40,648 nucleotides of DNA from IMG/VR virus record IMGVR_UViG_3300030109_005320, positions 1-40,648 of that record; one strand, 5' to 3'. Positions 18,430-25,487 of the stretch are shown one piece after another. Source of the stretch: a virus. Made by a program: the position numbers and the translations under genes. Below the pieces are notes generated by a model, which saw only the letters and a program-made list of their open reading frames with translations, made no database searches and was not told the DNA's origin. Each line of letters starts with the position of its first letter. Position 1 is the stretch's first letter.

Positions 18430-19524
18430 TTATTCCTCTACTGGTGGTGGGTTTTGAGATTGATTCTGTAATAAAATTTGTTGTAAAAAATTTGTTGGAT
18501 TTGCTATACCTGCACTTTGTTGTATCGCCCCCGAAGCACCAAATAAAGTTTCAATAGGTGTGTTTTGAATTTGTATCCTTGCTGCTTGCTCTAACAACTC
18601 AGGATTCATTCCTGATATTTCAGCCGGTGTTCGACCAATTACTGATTGCGCAGCTTCAAATGGAAGCCCTGTTTCTTTTTCAAATACTAATTTATCTCTT
18701 AATTGACGAAGATCATTTAATCTTGATAATGATTGTAAATTAGTTTGTTGAATTGCTGCTTTTTTAGGGTCATAATCTAGTGAAAAAGGATCCATTTGCG
18801 CATCAGTATCAGGTGTTCTTATATCTGATAATAATGTGCCTTGAAGAAGATCTTTAACAAAAATTTCAGCACCTAAAAAACCTGCTGCCAAACCCTTTCC
18901 TGTTCTTGTTAAAAAACCAAATCGTTCATTTGGATCTATAAATGCAGGAGCAGTTTCCAAAGTAACTTCTTCATTGCTAAATGAGTCCATAAATGTTTCA
19001 ACAAATTCTTCTCGCAATCCTTTTTGTTGTATTTGTTGATTTACAGCTTCTTGAAGAGCTGTTACTTCGCTCCTTTGTTTTTCTAAATTAAGTCTTTGTA
19101 GCTCTTCTTGCATATACCTGGCAAACTCTTTATTGGTAGTAGTAAGAGGCAAACCATATTGATTAGCTACTTCTTCAGGTATGGGACTATCTAAATACTC
19201 TTCTTGCTCTTGTAATGTAGTAAGATTTTGGTTTACTTGTTTTGCTTCAGCTTGAGATATAGATAATTCTAAATCAGATATTTTTTCTTCATTTTCATAT
19301 AATTTTCTTCTTTGAGCCTGTTCTTCTTTACCCGTTTCTATTTGAAATTCTCTTAATGCAGCAAGGGAGTCTGCATTTGCTTTATTTGCTAAAGCATTTG
19401 CTTGCGCTATTGCTTGATCTGCCGCAAACTTATTAGCCTGTAACTGTAATTGAACCATATTAGATGCTCTATCTTGAGCAGCTCCAGATTCTCTTAAAAA
19501 TACTTCTGCAAAATTAATAGCCAT
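18430..19524 (-). CDS. Putative internal virion protein, coiled coil
   Basis: 364 residues, unrecognised family. The first about 120 residues are Ala/Gln/Lys-rich heptad-like helix (repeats such as A-N-A-L-A-N-K-A-N-A-D). A second helical zone spans about 135-170, and the C terminus is rich in Gln, Asn and Pro (Q-N-Q-S-Q-N-P-P-P-V-E-E). It stands one base from the giant protein gene and just downstream of another Gly/Ala/Gln-rich protein. In podoviruses this slot holds proteins packed in the head and ejected with the DNA; that role is inferred from position and composition. Confidence 0.6.
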   Translation of the reverse strand: MAINFAEVFLRESGAAQDRASNMVQLQLQANKFAADQAIAQANALANKANADSLAALREFQIETGKEEQAQRRKLYENEEKISDLELSISQAEAKQVNQNLTTLQEQEEYLDSPIPEEVANQYGLPLTTTNKEFARYMQEELQRLNLEKQRSEVTALQEAVNQQIQQKGLREEFVETFMDSFSNEEVTLETAPAFIDPNERFGFLTRTGKGLAAGFLGAEIFVKDLLQGTLLSDIRTPDTDAQMDPFSLDYDPKKAAIQQTNLQSLSRLNDLRQLRDKLVFEKETGLPFEAAQSVIGRTPAEISGMNPELLEQAARIQIQNTPIETLFGASGAIQQSAGIANPTNFLQQILLQNQSQNPPPVEE

Positions 19525-19526
19525 AA

Positions 19527-20246
19527 TTAACCACCCATCATATTATTATAGTTAGATACAGCTTGACTAAATGAGTCCATTAAATTTTTATTTTGTTGCT
19601 CTTGTATTGTAGAGCCATAACGTTGACCAAGTAAACCTGCACCAAGGTTAGCTATATTACTAAATATATCTACACCTGTTTGTCTTCTAAATGCTCTATC
19701 TTGTTGCATAGCGCTAAACTGTTGACCATATATGTTAGCTAACAATCCTTGATTAGCTCTTTGCTGTTGTTGAAAGGCTCTTAATGCCACATCCCCTGCT
19801 CTGTTCTGTGCTTGTTCAGCCATAAGTCCAGCCGCAGCAGTACTACCACCTGTGGCCTGTGCTAGTCTTGAAAAATCCTGAAATGATGGAGCAGCATCCA
19901 TTGCTACTTGTCTAAACTCATCTAAATTTCCTTCCTGTAACTGAGCTACTAAATCATTTAAATTAGAAGATAGTGGAGATGTCTGCCTTCTTGAAGCTCT
20001 TCTAGCCCCTATAAGACCTCCTAATAAACCAACTCCCATACCAACTACAGGATTAGCCATAAAAGCACCTACCTTTCCTAAGCCACCTAAAGCACCTATT
20101 GCTCCACCAATATTAAGTCCACCTCTTAATATTCTACCTAAACGACCTCTACGATTAGATGTATTAGTTTGATTAGTTTGATTAGTTTGAGCTAAATCTC
20201 CAGTAACAAAATCAAAAGGATTAGAATGAGGAACACCGTAATGCAT
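19527..20246 (-). CDS. Putative internal/ejection protein, Gly- and Gln-rich
   Basis: 239 residues, unrecognised. It has a short T-N-Q repeat near residue 20, an Arg-rich patch, then a long Gly/Ala hydrophobic stretch (about residues 40-82, with G-G-A-I-G-A-L-G-G-L-G) that could enter or cross a membrane, then an Ala/Gln-rich helical half (Q-Q-Q-Q-R-A-N-Q-G). The combination of a membrane-active segment and coiled coil, next to another helical protein and the giant protein, fits a component of the DNA-ejection conduit. No enzyme motif is seen. Confidence 0.58.
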   Translation of the reverse strand: MHYGVPHSNPFDFVTGDLAQTNQTNQTNTSNRRGRLGRILRGGLNIGGAIGALGGLGKVGAFMANPVVGMGVGLLGGLIGARRASRRQTSPLSSNLNDLVAQLQEGNLDEFRQVAMDAAPSFQDFSRLAQATGGSTAAAGLMAEQAQNRAGDVALRAFQQQQRANQGLLANIYGQQFSAMQQDRAFRRQTGVDIFSNIANLGAGLLGQRYGSTIQEQQNKNLMDSFSQAVSNYNNMMGG

Positions 20247-20296
20247 AATATTTTTCTTTAGTTATAATCAAATATAATACAAGTAGCAAATAAATA

Positions 20297-20560
20297 CTAC
20301 TTTCTTCTTGCTTTAACCTTTTTCCATAAATCAGCATCAGCTTTTCTGGCTCCTCCAGAGCCACTAGCAAAAGACTTAGCTCTTGCTAAACCCCAAGATG
20401 TAGGCGTTTGCCCAGGTCTAGAGCCAGATGAAAAGTAAGCTCCTTTGCCTCTTTTAACAACCTGTCTTAAAATAGAAACAGGAACATTATATTGTTTAGA
20501 GTAGTTTTTTAAAGTAGTTTCTGCACTACTTTTTCTTTTTGGTGTACTTTTTTTTGCCAC
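20297..20560 (-). CDS. Small basic phage protein (DUF5824-like)
   Basis: 87 residues, strongly basic at both ends. The core R-G-K-G-A-Y-F-S-S-G-S-R-P-G-Q-T-P-T-S-W-G followed by A-R-A-K-S-F-A and D-A-D-L-W matches a small conserved family common in marine phage contigs, which I recall as DUF5824; function unknown. The start is GTG at 20560 (complement) with AAAGGAG just upstream, which decides it. It overlaps the previous gene by 35 bases. Confidence 0.68.
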   Translation of the reverse strand: MAKKSTPKRKSSAETTLKNYSKQYNVPVSILRQVVKRGKGAYFSSGSRPGQTPTSWGLARAKSFASGSGGARKADADLWKKVKARRK

Positions 20561-20738
20561 TTTTACTCCTTTGTTTTGAAATCCTGTCCATCATAGCTTT
20601 AGTTAGTTTGCCTTTTTTATAAAGACTAGCTGTTTTTTTTATCTCCTCTTCTCTAGACTTTTTATTTTTAGCACCAGCAACATACTTTCTGGGTACGCCA
20701 CCTTTAGTCTTGGGAACTTTAGCAAATTTTCTAGCCAT
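20526..20738 (-). CDS. Small Lys-rich protein
   Basis: 70 residues, about one third Lys/Arg, ending in K-K-K-Y-T-K-K-K-K. The middle (K-T-K-G-G-V-P-R-K-Y near the start, then Y-K-K-G-K-L-T and M-D-R-I-S-K-Q-R-S) looks like a small conserved phage protein with a helical pair. A DNA-binding or DNA-condensing virion role is possible but unproven. Its ATG overlaps the upstream stop as TAATG. Confidence 0.62.
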   Translation of the reverse strand: MARKFAKVPKTKGGVPRKYVAGAKNKKSREEEIKKTASLYKKGKLTKAMMDRISKQRSKSGKKKYTKKKK

Positions 20739-20860
20739 TAGGACTTCTTTCTTTTTTTATTCTTTCTTAATTTTTTAAAATCAGCACCAGTAATTTTATT
20801 TCTAGGAGGAGCTACACGTGCTATTTTTTTTTGTTTAGAACTATACTTTTTACTAGGCAT
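20738..20860 (-). CDS. Very small basic protein (40 aa)
   Basis: 40 residues starting M-P-S-K-K-Y-S-S-K-Q and containing A-P-P-R-N-K-I-T-G-A-D-F-K-K-L-R, then a Lys/Arg tail. The P-R-N-K-I-T-G-A-D-F core looks like a recurrent conserved mini-protein of phage late operons, which makes chance unlikely. The stop overlaps the next start (TAATG), and the upstream gene ends 3 bases away, so it fills the space exactly. Function unknown. Confidence 0.65.
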   Translation of the reverse strand: MPSKKYSSKQKKIARVAPPRNKITGADFKKLRKNKKRKKS

Positions 20861-20863
20861 ACT

Positions 20864-21151
20864 TTACCATTTTGTTTTATGTGACCAATAGCGTGCGGAA
20901 AGTTTACTTGGATTAGGATCTTGAGCATTATGTCTTGCATAATAACTCTTACGTCTGGCTTTATCTTTCTTTGATTTGGGATTCTTTCCTGCCCCAGACA
21001 CACCTTGTTGCCCAAATCGTATAGTTTTTACTTTGTCGCCCACCTTAGCAACAACTACATGAGATTTAGTTGCATGACTGGGTGTTCTTTTTGGTTTGTT
21101 ATATCCAGAAACACCTGCCCTTGCTAAACGTGGGTCTTTCTTTTTAGCCAT
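20864..21151 (-). CDS. Small basic conserved phage protein
   Basis: 95 residues. It begins M-A-K-K-K-D-P-R-L and contains I-R-F-G-Q-Q-G-V-S-G, then R-R-K-S-Y-Y-A-R-H-N and A-R-Y-W-S-H-K-T-K-W at the end. The R-F-G ... A-R-H ... A-R-Y-W-S-x-K-x-W pattern recurs in small basic proteins of phages and large viruses whose function is unknown. The family form often has a Cys where this protein has A/H, so any metal site is lost here. It is part of the run of tiny basic genes. Confidence 0.65.
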   Translation of the reverse strand: MAKKKDPRLARAGVSGYNKPKRTPSHATKSHVVVAKVGDKVKTIRFGQQGVSGAGKNPKSKKDKARRKSYYARHNAQDPNPSKLSARYWSHKTKW

Positions 21152-21152
21152 C

Positions 21153-21275
21153 TTAATACTTTCGCATCATTCCTTTACCTCTTTTAGAGGTCATTCCCAT
21201 TTTTTTCTTCATGCCTTTCATAGGCTTTTTTTTCTTTTTCATTCCTGACTTCATTGATGTTTTACTATACTTCAT
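21153..21275 (-). CDS. Met/Lys-rich mini-protein (40 aa)
   Basis: 40 residues, of which more than half are Met or Lys (for example K-S-G-M-K-K-K-K-K-P-M-K-G-M), with no acidic residue. GGAG lies six bases before the ATG at 21275 (complement), inside the end of the upstream gene. It stops one base before the next gene starts. Such polycationic peptides suit binding to packaged DNA, but no family is recognised. Confidence 0.6.
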   Translation of the reverse strand: MKYSKTSMKSGMKKKKKPMKGMKKKMGMTSKRGKGMMRKY

Positions 21276-21432
21276 CTTGATCTCCTTTTTGTTTTTCTAT
21301 TTCAGCATTATAGTTATTAATTGAATTTTCATATCCTTGAACTAGATAAGTTGTTTCTTCTAAATCTCTAATTAGCTTATCTCGAAGAATTTGTAACTCT
21401 TGCAATCTATCTACTGATTGTTTTATGTCCAT
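21265..21432 (-). CDS. Short coiled-coil protein (55 aa)
   Basis: 55 residues beginning M-D-I-K-Q-S-V-D-R-L-Q-E-L and continuing as a nearly unbroken amphipathic helix, ending G-D-Q-D-E-V. It overlaps the upstream gene by 10 bases and the Met/Lys-rich gene by 11, which supports its being real. Possibly a small structural or chaperone-like coiled coil; not recognised. Confidence 0.55.
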   Translation of the reverse strand: MDIKQSVDRLQELQILRDKLIRDLEETTYLVQGYENSINNYNAEIEKQKGDQDEV

Positions 21433-21719
21433 GGAATTCCTTTCATTATTACTGGATTTGCTTTTGCATCAATCTGGCCCTGAACATTTGCTTCTATAGC
21501 ATCTTTATCAAGCGCTTCATAAACCCAACCAAGAACTATTTCCTCAGTTAAGTCTGCATAAGCTACATAATCTTCAGATGATGGGTCTGGCGTAAAGGAT
21601 TCAGAGCCATAGCATCTTCCTGTATGTACACCATCTACCTTGTTGCAATCCCAATGGGCTATAACAACACCTTTATCAGAGTCGTTAGTATATTCTAGTG
21701 TGTTTATTTTCCAATTCAT
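21423..21719 (-). CDS. Small fibre-associated protein of unknown function
   Basis: 98 residues. It begins M-N-W-K-I-N-T-L-E-Y and has a W-D-C-N-K ... G-R-C-Y-G stretch with two cysteines, followed by F-T-P-D-P and an amphipathic C terminus ending G-I-P-W-T. Short proteins with this M-x-W-x-I start follow fibre genes in many marine phages and may be fibre caps or chaperones; that is inference from position directly after the 421-residue fibre gene. Confidence 0.6.
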   Translation of the reverse strand: MNWKINTLEYTNDSDKGVVIAHWDCNKVDGVHTGRCYGSESFTPDPSSEDYVAYADLTEEIVLGWVYEALDKDAIEANVQGQIDAKANPVIMKGIPWT

Positions 21720-21754
21720 TATTTAATTATTTTAGTGGTTCAACGATTATTTTT

Positions 21755-23020
21755 TTATTGTTCGTAAATTAATTTTTCTCCAGTTAAAGACTCAACCATC
21801 CTTGCTAGTTTTAGCATATCAACGTTAATCTTTTTACCATTCTTTTCAGAGTAATAAGACCAAGCCATCGGTTCAGAAGCACCTTCAGGAATTAGGCTGA
21901 AATTATGTGGTGATAGTGTTGTAACGTTGCCTGCCTCATCTCTTACCTTTAATTCACTAGAAGATGAAACATCTTCGGAATATAAAATTACACCATCGGT
22001 TGCGTTACCAGCTGGAGCAGTTCCATTTTTAAGTACAATATTGCCAGCACTAGAACTTGGCGTTGCAGTAGTACCTATCAATAAGTTGCCCACACTATCA
22101 ATGCGCATTGCTTCGTTTAGTGAACCACCCGACTCAAATACAATGCTTCCATATCCAGTTGTTGTGCCTTTTGCTCTTATATAAAGATGTTCAAAACCCG
22201 AAGCATCATAGTTTATTTCCCCGTATGGTGTAGCGGATGGATTTCCAAATCTAATGGCTTGATTCGCTTGCGTGCTATCCTTGATGTGTAATCTTTTTTC
22301 AGCACTATCAGTACCAATACCTACGTTCTGACTTGAATCTACAAAAAGACCAAGTGTTCCATCTGCTCTTAATCCTACACCTGAACTAGCATTTGCATTG
22401 TCAGGGTCTGCATCTATGAATATCTTTGAACTATCCCATGTTATTCTATGGTCTTGTGATGCTGAATATCCAAGTCTAATTTCTGGGTCTGAACTATTGT
22501 GAACAGTCAAGGGTGCATCAGGCGAAGAAGCACCAATACCTACATTACCACTTGAATCAATACGCATACGTTCAGTAAAACTAGAGCCAGTAGTAAAGAC
22601 AAGACCATCAGAGGTTGTAACGTTAATTGCTCCACGAACACTGCTAGCATCTTTTAACTGTAGATAAGCACCACCTGACTTAGTAAAGATAGCATTACCA
22701 CCTGAGTCAATCTTCATTCGCTCTGTGTTGTTCGTGTCTATAATAAAGTCATGATTGCTCGATGTCCCTAAATGTGCATTACTGTCCTGTGCATAAGCAA
22801 TAAATTGACAGTTATTGGTTGTGTCTTTTATGATTAATTTAGGTGAAGAGGCACTTTCTAAATGCAATGCAGAACTAGGGCTATCAGTACCAATGCCTAC
22901 TTGTGTAATGTTGTCACCATTACCATTTTCAAGACCACCTGTTGTTGGTGTTCCTGCACTCGTGCCGATTGTTACAAGATTACCAAATGCTTCTTTAAGT
23001 TGTTTATTTTTTAAATCCAT
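21755..23020 (-). CDS. Tail fibre/spike protein with short repeats
   Basis: 421 residues, beta-rich. The V-G-I-G-T-D-S/A-P and E-R-M-R-I-D-S-x-G-N units recur several times through the chain (for example T-E-R-M-K-I-D, T-E-R-M-R-I-D, E-A-M-R-I-D), as in trimeric phage fibres. The C-terminal about 50 residues (E-G-A-S-E-P-M-A-W-S-Y-Y-S-E) look like a trimerisation end with a final coiled coil. I see no S74 self-cleaving chaperone. It probably binds the host surface. It is downstream of a larger fibre gene, separated by three small genes. Confidence 0.8.
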   Translation of the reverse strand: MDLKNKQLKEAFGNLVTIGTSAGTPTTGGLENGNGDNITQVGIGTDSPSSALHLESASSPKLIIKDTTNNCQFIAYAQDSNAHLGTSSNHDFIIDTNNTERMKIDSGGNAIFTKSGGAYLQLKDASSVRGAINVTTSDGLVFTTGSSFTERMRIDSSGNVGIGASSPDAPLTVHNSSDPEIRLGYSASQDHRITWDSSKIFIDADPDNANASSGVGLRADGTLGLFVDSSQNVGIGTDSAEKRLHIKDSTQANQAIRFGNPSATPYGEINYDASGFEHLYIRAKGTTTGYGSIVFESGGSLNEAMRIDSVGNLLIGTTATPSSSAGNIVLKNGTAPAGNATDGVILYSEDVSSSSELKVRDEAGNVTTLSPHNFSLIPEGASEPMAWSYYSEKNGKKINVDMLKLARMVESLTGEKLIYEQ

Positions 23021-23022
23021 AA

Positions 23023-23148
23023 TTAGTGTGAATCAAAGTGCATTGTTGATTGATTGAATATCTGATTAGATCTAGATATAACCCCTAATAACTTACTAGT
23101 TGTAGTAATTATTTGAGATGCAAAAAAAAGAAGCCTTTTCTTTTTCAT
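23023..23148 (-). CDS. Putative small protein (41 aa)
   Basis: A 41-residue frame beginning M-K-K-K-R-L-L-F-F-A-S-Q and ending H-F-D-S-H. Its ATG overlaps the preceding stop (TAATG) and it ends two bases before the fibre gene's ATG, exactly filling the gap. A basic start followed by a short hydrophobic run could be a membrane or signal-like segment. Not recognised; it rests on gene packing alone. Confidence 0.42.
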   Translation of the reverse strand: MKKKRLLFFASQIITTTSKLLGVISRSNQIFNQSTMHFDSH

Positions 23149-23477
23149 TATATCATATCTACAAGTAAAAATTTAACAGTTCTTCCAGCGGCTTCGTTTT
23201 GAGATCCTTTTAATCGTAATAAAGTAGAGTCTTTAAAAACATCAGCAGGTAAAGAATGCTTACCCGTAGCTACTGATACACTAAATTTATTTCCAAATGT
23301 ATCATATACATCATAAAATGTACCATCAACACTTACTTGAACATCAAATGATGTGTTGGTATAAGTACCATCTAATATTAAAGAGCCTACTTCAAAATTT
23401 CTTTGTCTTTCTGCTGTAGTTACTTCAGAAGAAATAGCAGCTCCAGAAGCTATTGTTGCTGTGACTATTTTTGACAT
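23148..23477 (-). CDS. Small beta-rich virion protein
   Basis: 109 residues with alternating beta-strand pattern (V-T-A-T-I-A-S-G-A-A-I-S-S-E-V-T-T, then F-D-V-Q-V-S-V-D-G and L-R-L-K-G). Similar small beta-sandwich proteins lie in late operons and may be fibre attachment or capsid decoration proteins. No enzymatic motif. It lies between the small basic 45-residue protein and the second fibre. Confidence 0.5.
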   Translation of the reverse strand: MSKIVTATIASGAAISSEVTTAERQRNFEVGSLILDGTYTNTSFDVQVSVDGTFYDVYDTFGNKFSVSVATGKHSLPADVFKDSTLLRLKGSQNEAAGRTVKFLLVDMI

Positions 23478-23556
23478 AATTATTTTTTTGTGGTTTTAAT
23501 TTTAATTTATAAAAAAAAACATTAATAATAAAATGTAGGTTTTACGTGTATATTTT

Positions 23557-23694
23557 TTATCTTTTTTTTCTCGCAGTCATAGCTGCTCTTTTAAATTGCT
23601 TAGCAGTAGGAGCGCCTTTACTACCTGGCTTTCTCATTTTGCCACCACGTTTTCTTTTAGCGTGTATATTTGCGTATAATCCTTTTCTTGGCAT
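23557..23694 (-). CDS. Small basic conserved protein (45 aa)
   Basis: 45 residues, starting M-P-R-K-G-L-Y-A-N-I-H-A-K-R-K-R and containing K-M-R-K-P-G-S-K-G-A-P-T-A-K-Q-F-K-R. I recognise this sequence type as a highly conserved mini-protein of marine phages with unknown role; net charge is strongly positive. It starts 7 bases after the preceding fibre gene ends. The region 23478-23556 upstream of the next gene is AT-rich with no feature I can support. Confidence 0.7.
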   Translation of the reverse strand: MPRKGLYANIHAKRKRGGKMRKPGSKGAPTAKQFKRAAMTARKKR

Positions 23695-23700
23695 AATATT

Positions 23701-25485
23701 TTAAACTTTATAGGTTATTTGGAATACTAAATCATTACCATCTCCTGAAGAATTTGTATCTTGTGGACTTATGTTTAGGTATCCACCATTATTTGAATCA
23801 AAATGTATTTCTTGATAGTATAAAAAAATTCTATTATTTGAACCACCAATAATACCTAAATGCATTGGATGTTCTCCTGCCCAGTTATTGGCATAAGCAA
23901 TACTACCTGCATATGTTAAAACATCATTACCAATCACATTGTTTGCACTAAATGGTATTCCTGTAATAAACACAGAGCCAGAAGTTGAACTCCAGGCAAG
24001 CGCATCTGTTCTTATTCTACCCCATAAATGTACAGTATCCCCTATCTTTGTGTATTGACCAAATGTTACACCCGAGTCATAAGTAGAAGATACTACAGTA
24101 GCTGATGATGATCCATATACCGGTGTCCATGTCCCTTCTTCATAATCATCAAGAGTGTTTGCTGCAGCAGTATCAGATCCAAATAAGATACCAGAACCAG
24201 CCGTTAATGCACCAGTAAGAGTACCGCCTGCTAATGGTAAATAACTTGTACTATTAAAAGCATTTGAACCAAGTGTTCTATACTTAACCGTTTTAGTTCC
24301 ATCAAAAGCCCATACTAACGCACTTGTAGATGCAGTATCTTGCGCTACTGACTCTAGCTTTAACGTGCCACCCACATCAAAGCCTTGCTCAGTATCAATA
24401 GAACCATCTGTATCAATGGTCATAGCCAATGTATCATTGGTATGAAACTTCATTGCTCTAGATGTAAGAGTCTTTATGTTTAGTACATCACTTTCTCCTG
24501 TTATACTATATAAATTTGCATTTGAAGAATTTCTAAATAGTATAGACTGGTCATCATCATCAGTGCTATCTTTTAATACAAGCTGAGGGCTATCCGCACT
24601 TATTGTTAAAGAGTCCGTGAGCGTGCCGCCTGTTAATGGAAGATATCTACTATCTAAATCTACAGATGCTAAACCTGTTACATGCCCATAGGTATCTATT
24701 GTTACATCTTGTATTACTGATCCATTACTATTATCAACTGATGCTTGACTGCTAGTGTCAGAATGTGACAACGTAACGGTCCCAGAAGTACCCCCACCAG
24801 TAAGACCTGCTCCTGCTGTAACGCCTGTAATATCTCCAGTAGCACTTGTAATAAAACCAGAGTCATTGTTAAATACAGAAATATCTATTTCACCTAAAGG
24901 CTTTCTTTTGTTAGTCGTACCATCTAGTATGGCTATTTCATCTATGGCTGCCACGTCTTCCGTCATATCTACTAATCTAGATATGTTTAATGATAAAGTA
25001 GCTACACCACTTGTAGTGCCTCCACTAAGGCCCGAAGTTGTGCTAGTTACAACTTCAGTAATATCTCCAGTTGCCGCTGCAGGCGGCGTATATTCAAATT
25101 GTTTATTTGTTTGATTATATGTTAAAGCACCACCACCGCTAGCTGAATTTTGAAGAACAAGATTTCCTTTGTCAGGAACAAATTCATCAACTAAATCTTT
25201 TGAAGCCAAAGAGGTGACATGACCAAAATTATCTAAAGTAACATCTTGTATTACTGATACTCCAGTATTGTCAACAGAAGATTGACCACTAGTATTTGGA
25301 TGTGATAATGTACCTGATCCTCCCCCAGTTGCAGTAGTTATTGTAATATTTTGAGATGAGCTTGTTGATGAACCACCAAGTAAATTATTTAAATTATCAT
25401 ATATATCCGTTATAATTCTTTCTATTTCTCTTGGCGGAGTAACGGGTGGTGATAATTTAGACAAGGATTTATTATAACCTGGCAT
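23701..25485 (-). CDS. Large tail fibre/appendage protein with duplicated modules
   Basis: 594 residues. The N-terminal about 30 residues include a helix (I-I-T-D-I-Y-D-N-L-N-N-L-L) likely to attach to the nozzle. A module of about 45 residues occurs twice (around residues 58-98 and 225-280): T-L-S-H followed by S-V-D-N, S-V-I-Q-D-V-T and G-H-V-T-x-L-A-S. L-P-L-T-G-G-T-L also occurs twice. The C-terminal 150 residues are a different domain with many aromatic residues, probably the receptor-binding tip. It starts 2 bases after the nozzle gene, as fibres often do. Confidence 0.8.
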   Translation of the reverse strand: MPGYNKSLSKLSPPVTPPREIERIITDIYDNLNNLLGGSSTSSSQNITITTATGGGSGTLSHPNTSGQSSVDNTGVSVIQDVTLDNFGHVTSLASKDLVDEFVPDKGNLVLQNSASGGGALTYNQTNKQFEYTPPAAATGDITEVVTSTTSGLSGGTTSGVATLSLNISRLVDMTEDVAAIDEIAILDGTTNKRKPLGEIDISVFNNDSGFITSATGDITGVTAGAGLTGGGTSGTVTLSHSDTSSQASVDNSNGSVIQDVTIDTYGHVTGLASVDLDSRYLPLTGGTLTDSLTISADSPQLVLKDSTDDDDQSILFRNSSNANLYSITGESDVLNIKTLTSRAMKFHTNDTLAMTIDTDGSIDTEQGFDVGGTLKLESVAQDTASTSALVWAFDGTKTVKYRTLGSNAFNSTSYLPLAGGTLTGALTAGSGILFGSDTAAANTLDDYEEGTWTPVYGSSSATVVSSTYDSGVTFGQYTKIGDTVHLWGRIRTDALAWSSTSGSVFITGIPFSANNVIGNDVLTYAGSIAYANNWAGEHPMHLGIIGGSNNRIFLYYQEIHFDSNNGGYLNISPQDTNSSGDGNDLVFQITYKV

Positions 25486-25487
25486 AA

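Noticed and set aside
21755-23020. S74 intramolecular chaperone at the fibre end
   Set aside because: The characteristic Ser-containing S-D-x-R-L-K-x-N-I segment is absent; only a short C-terminal coiled end is seen.
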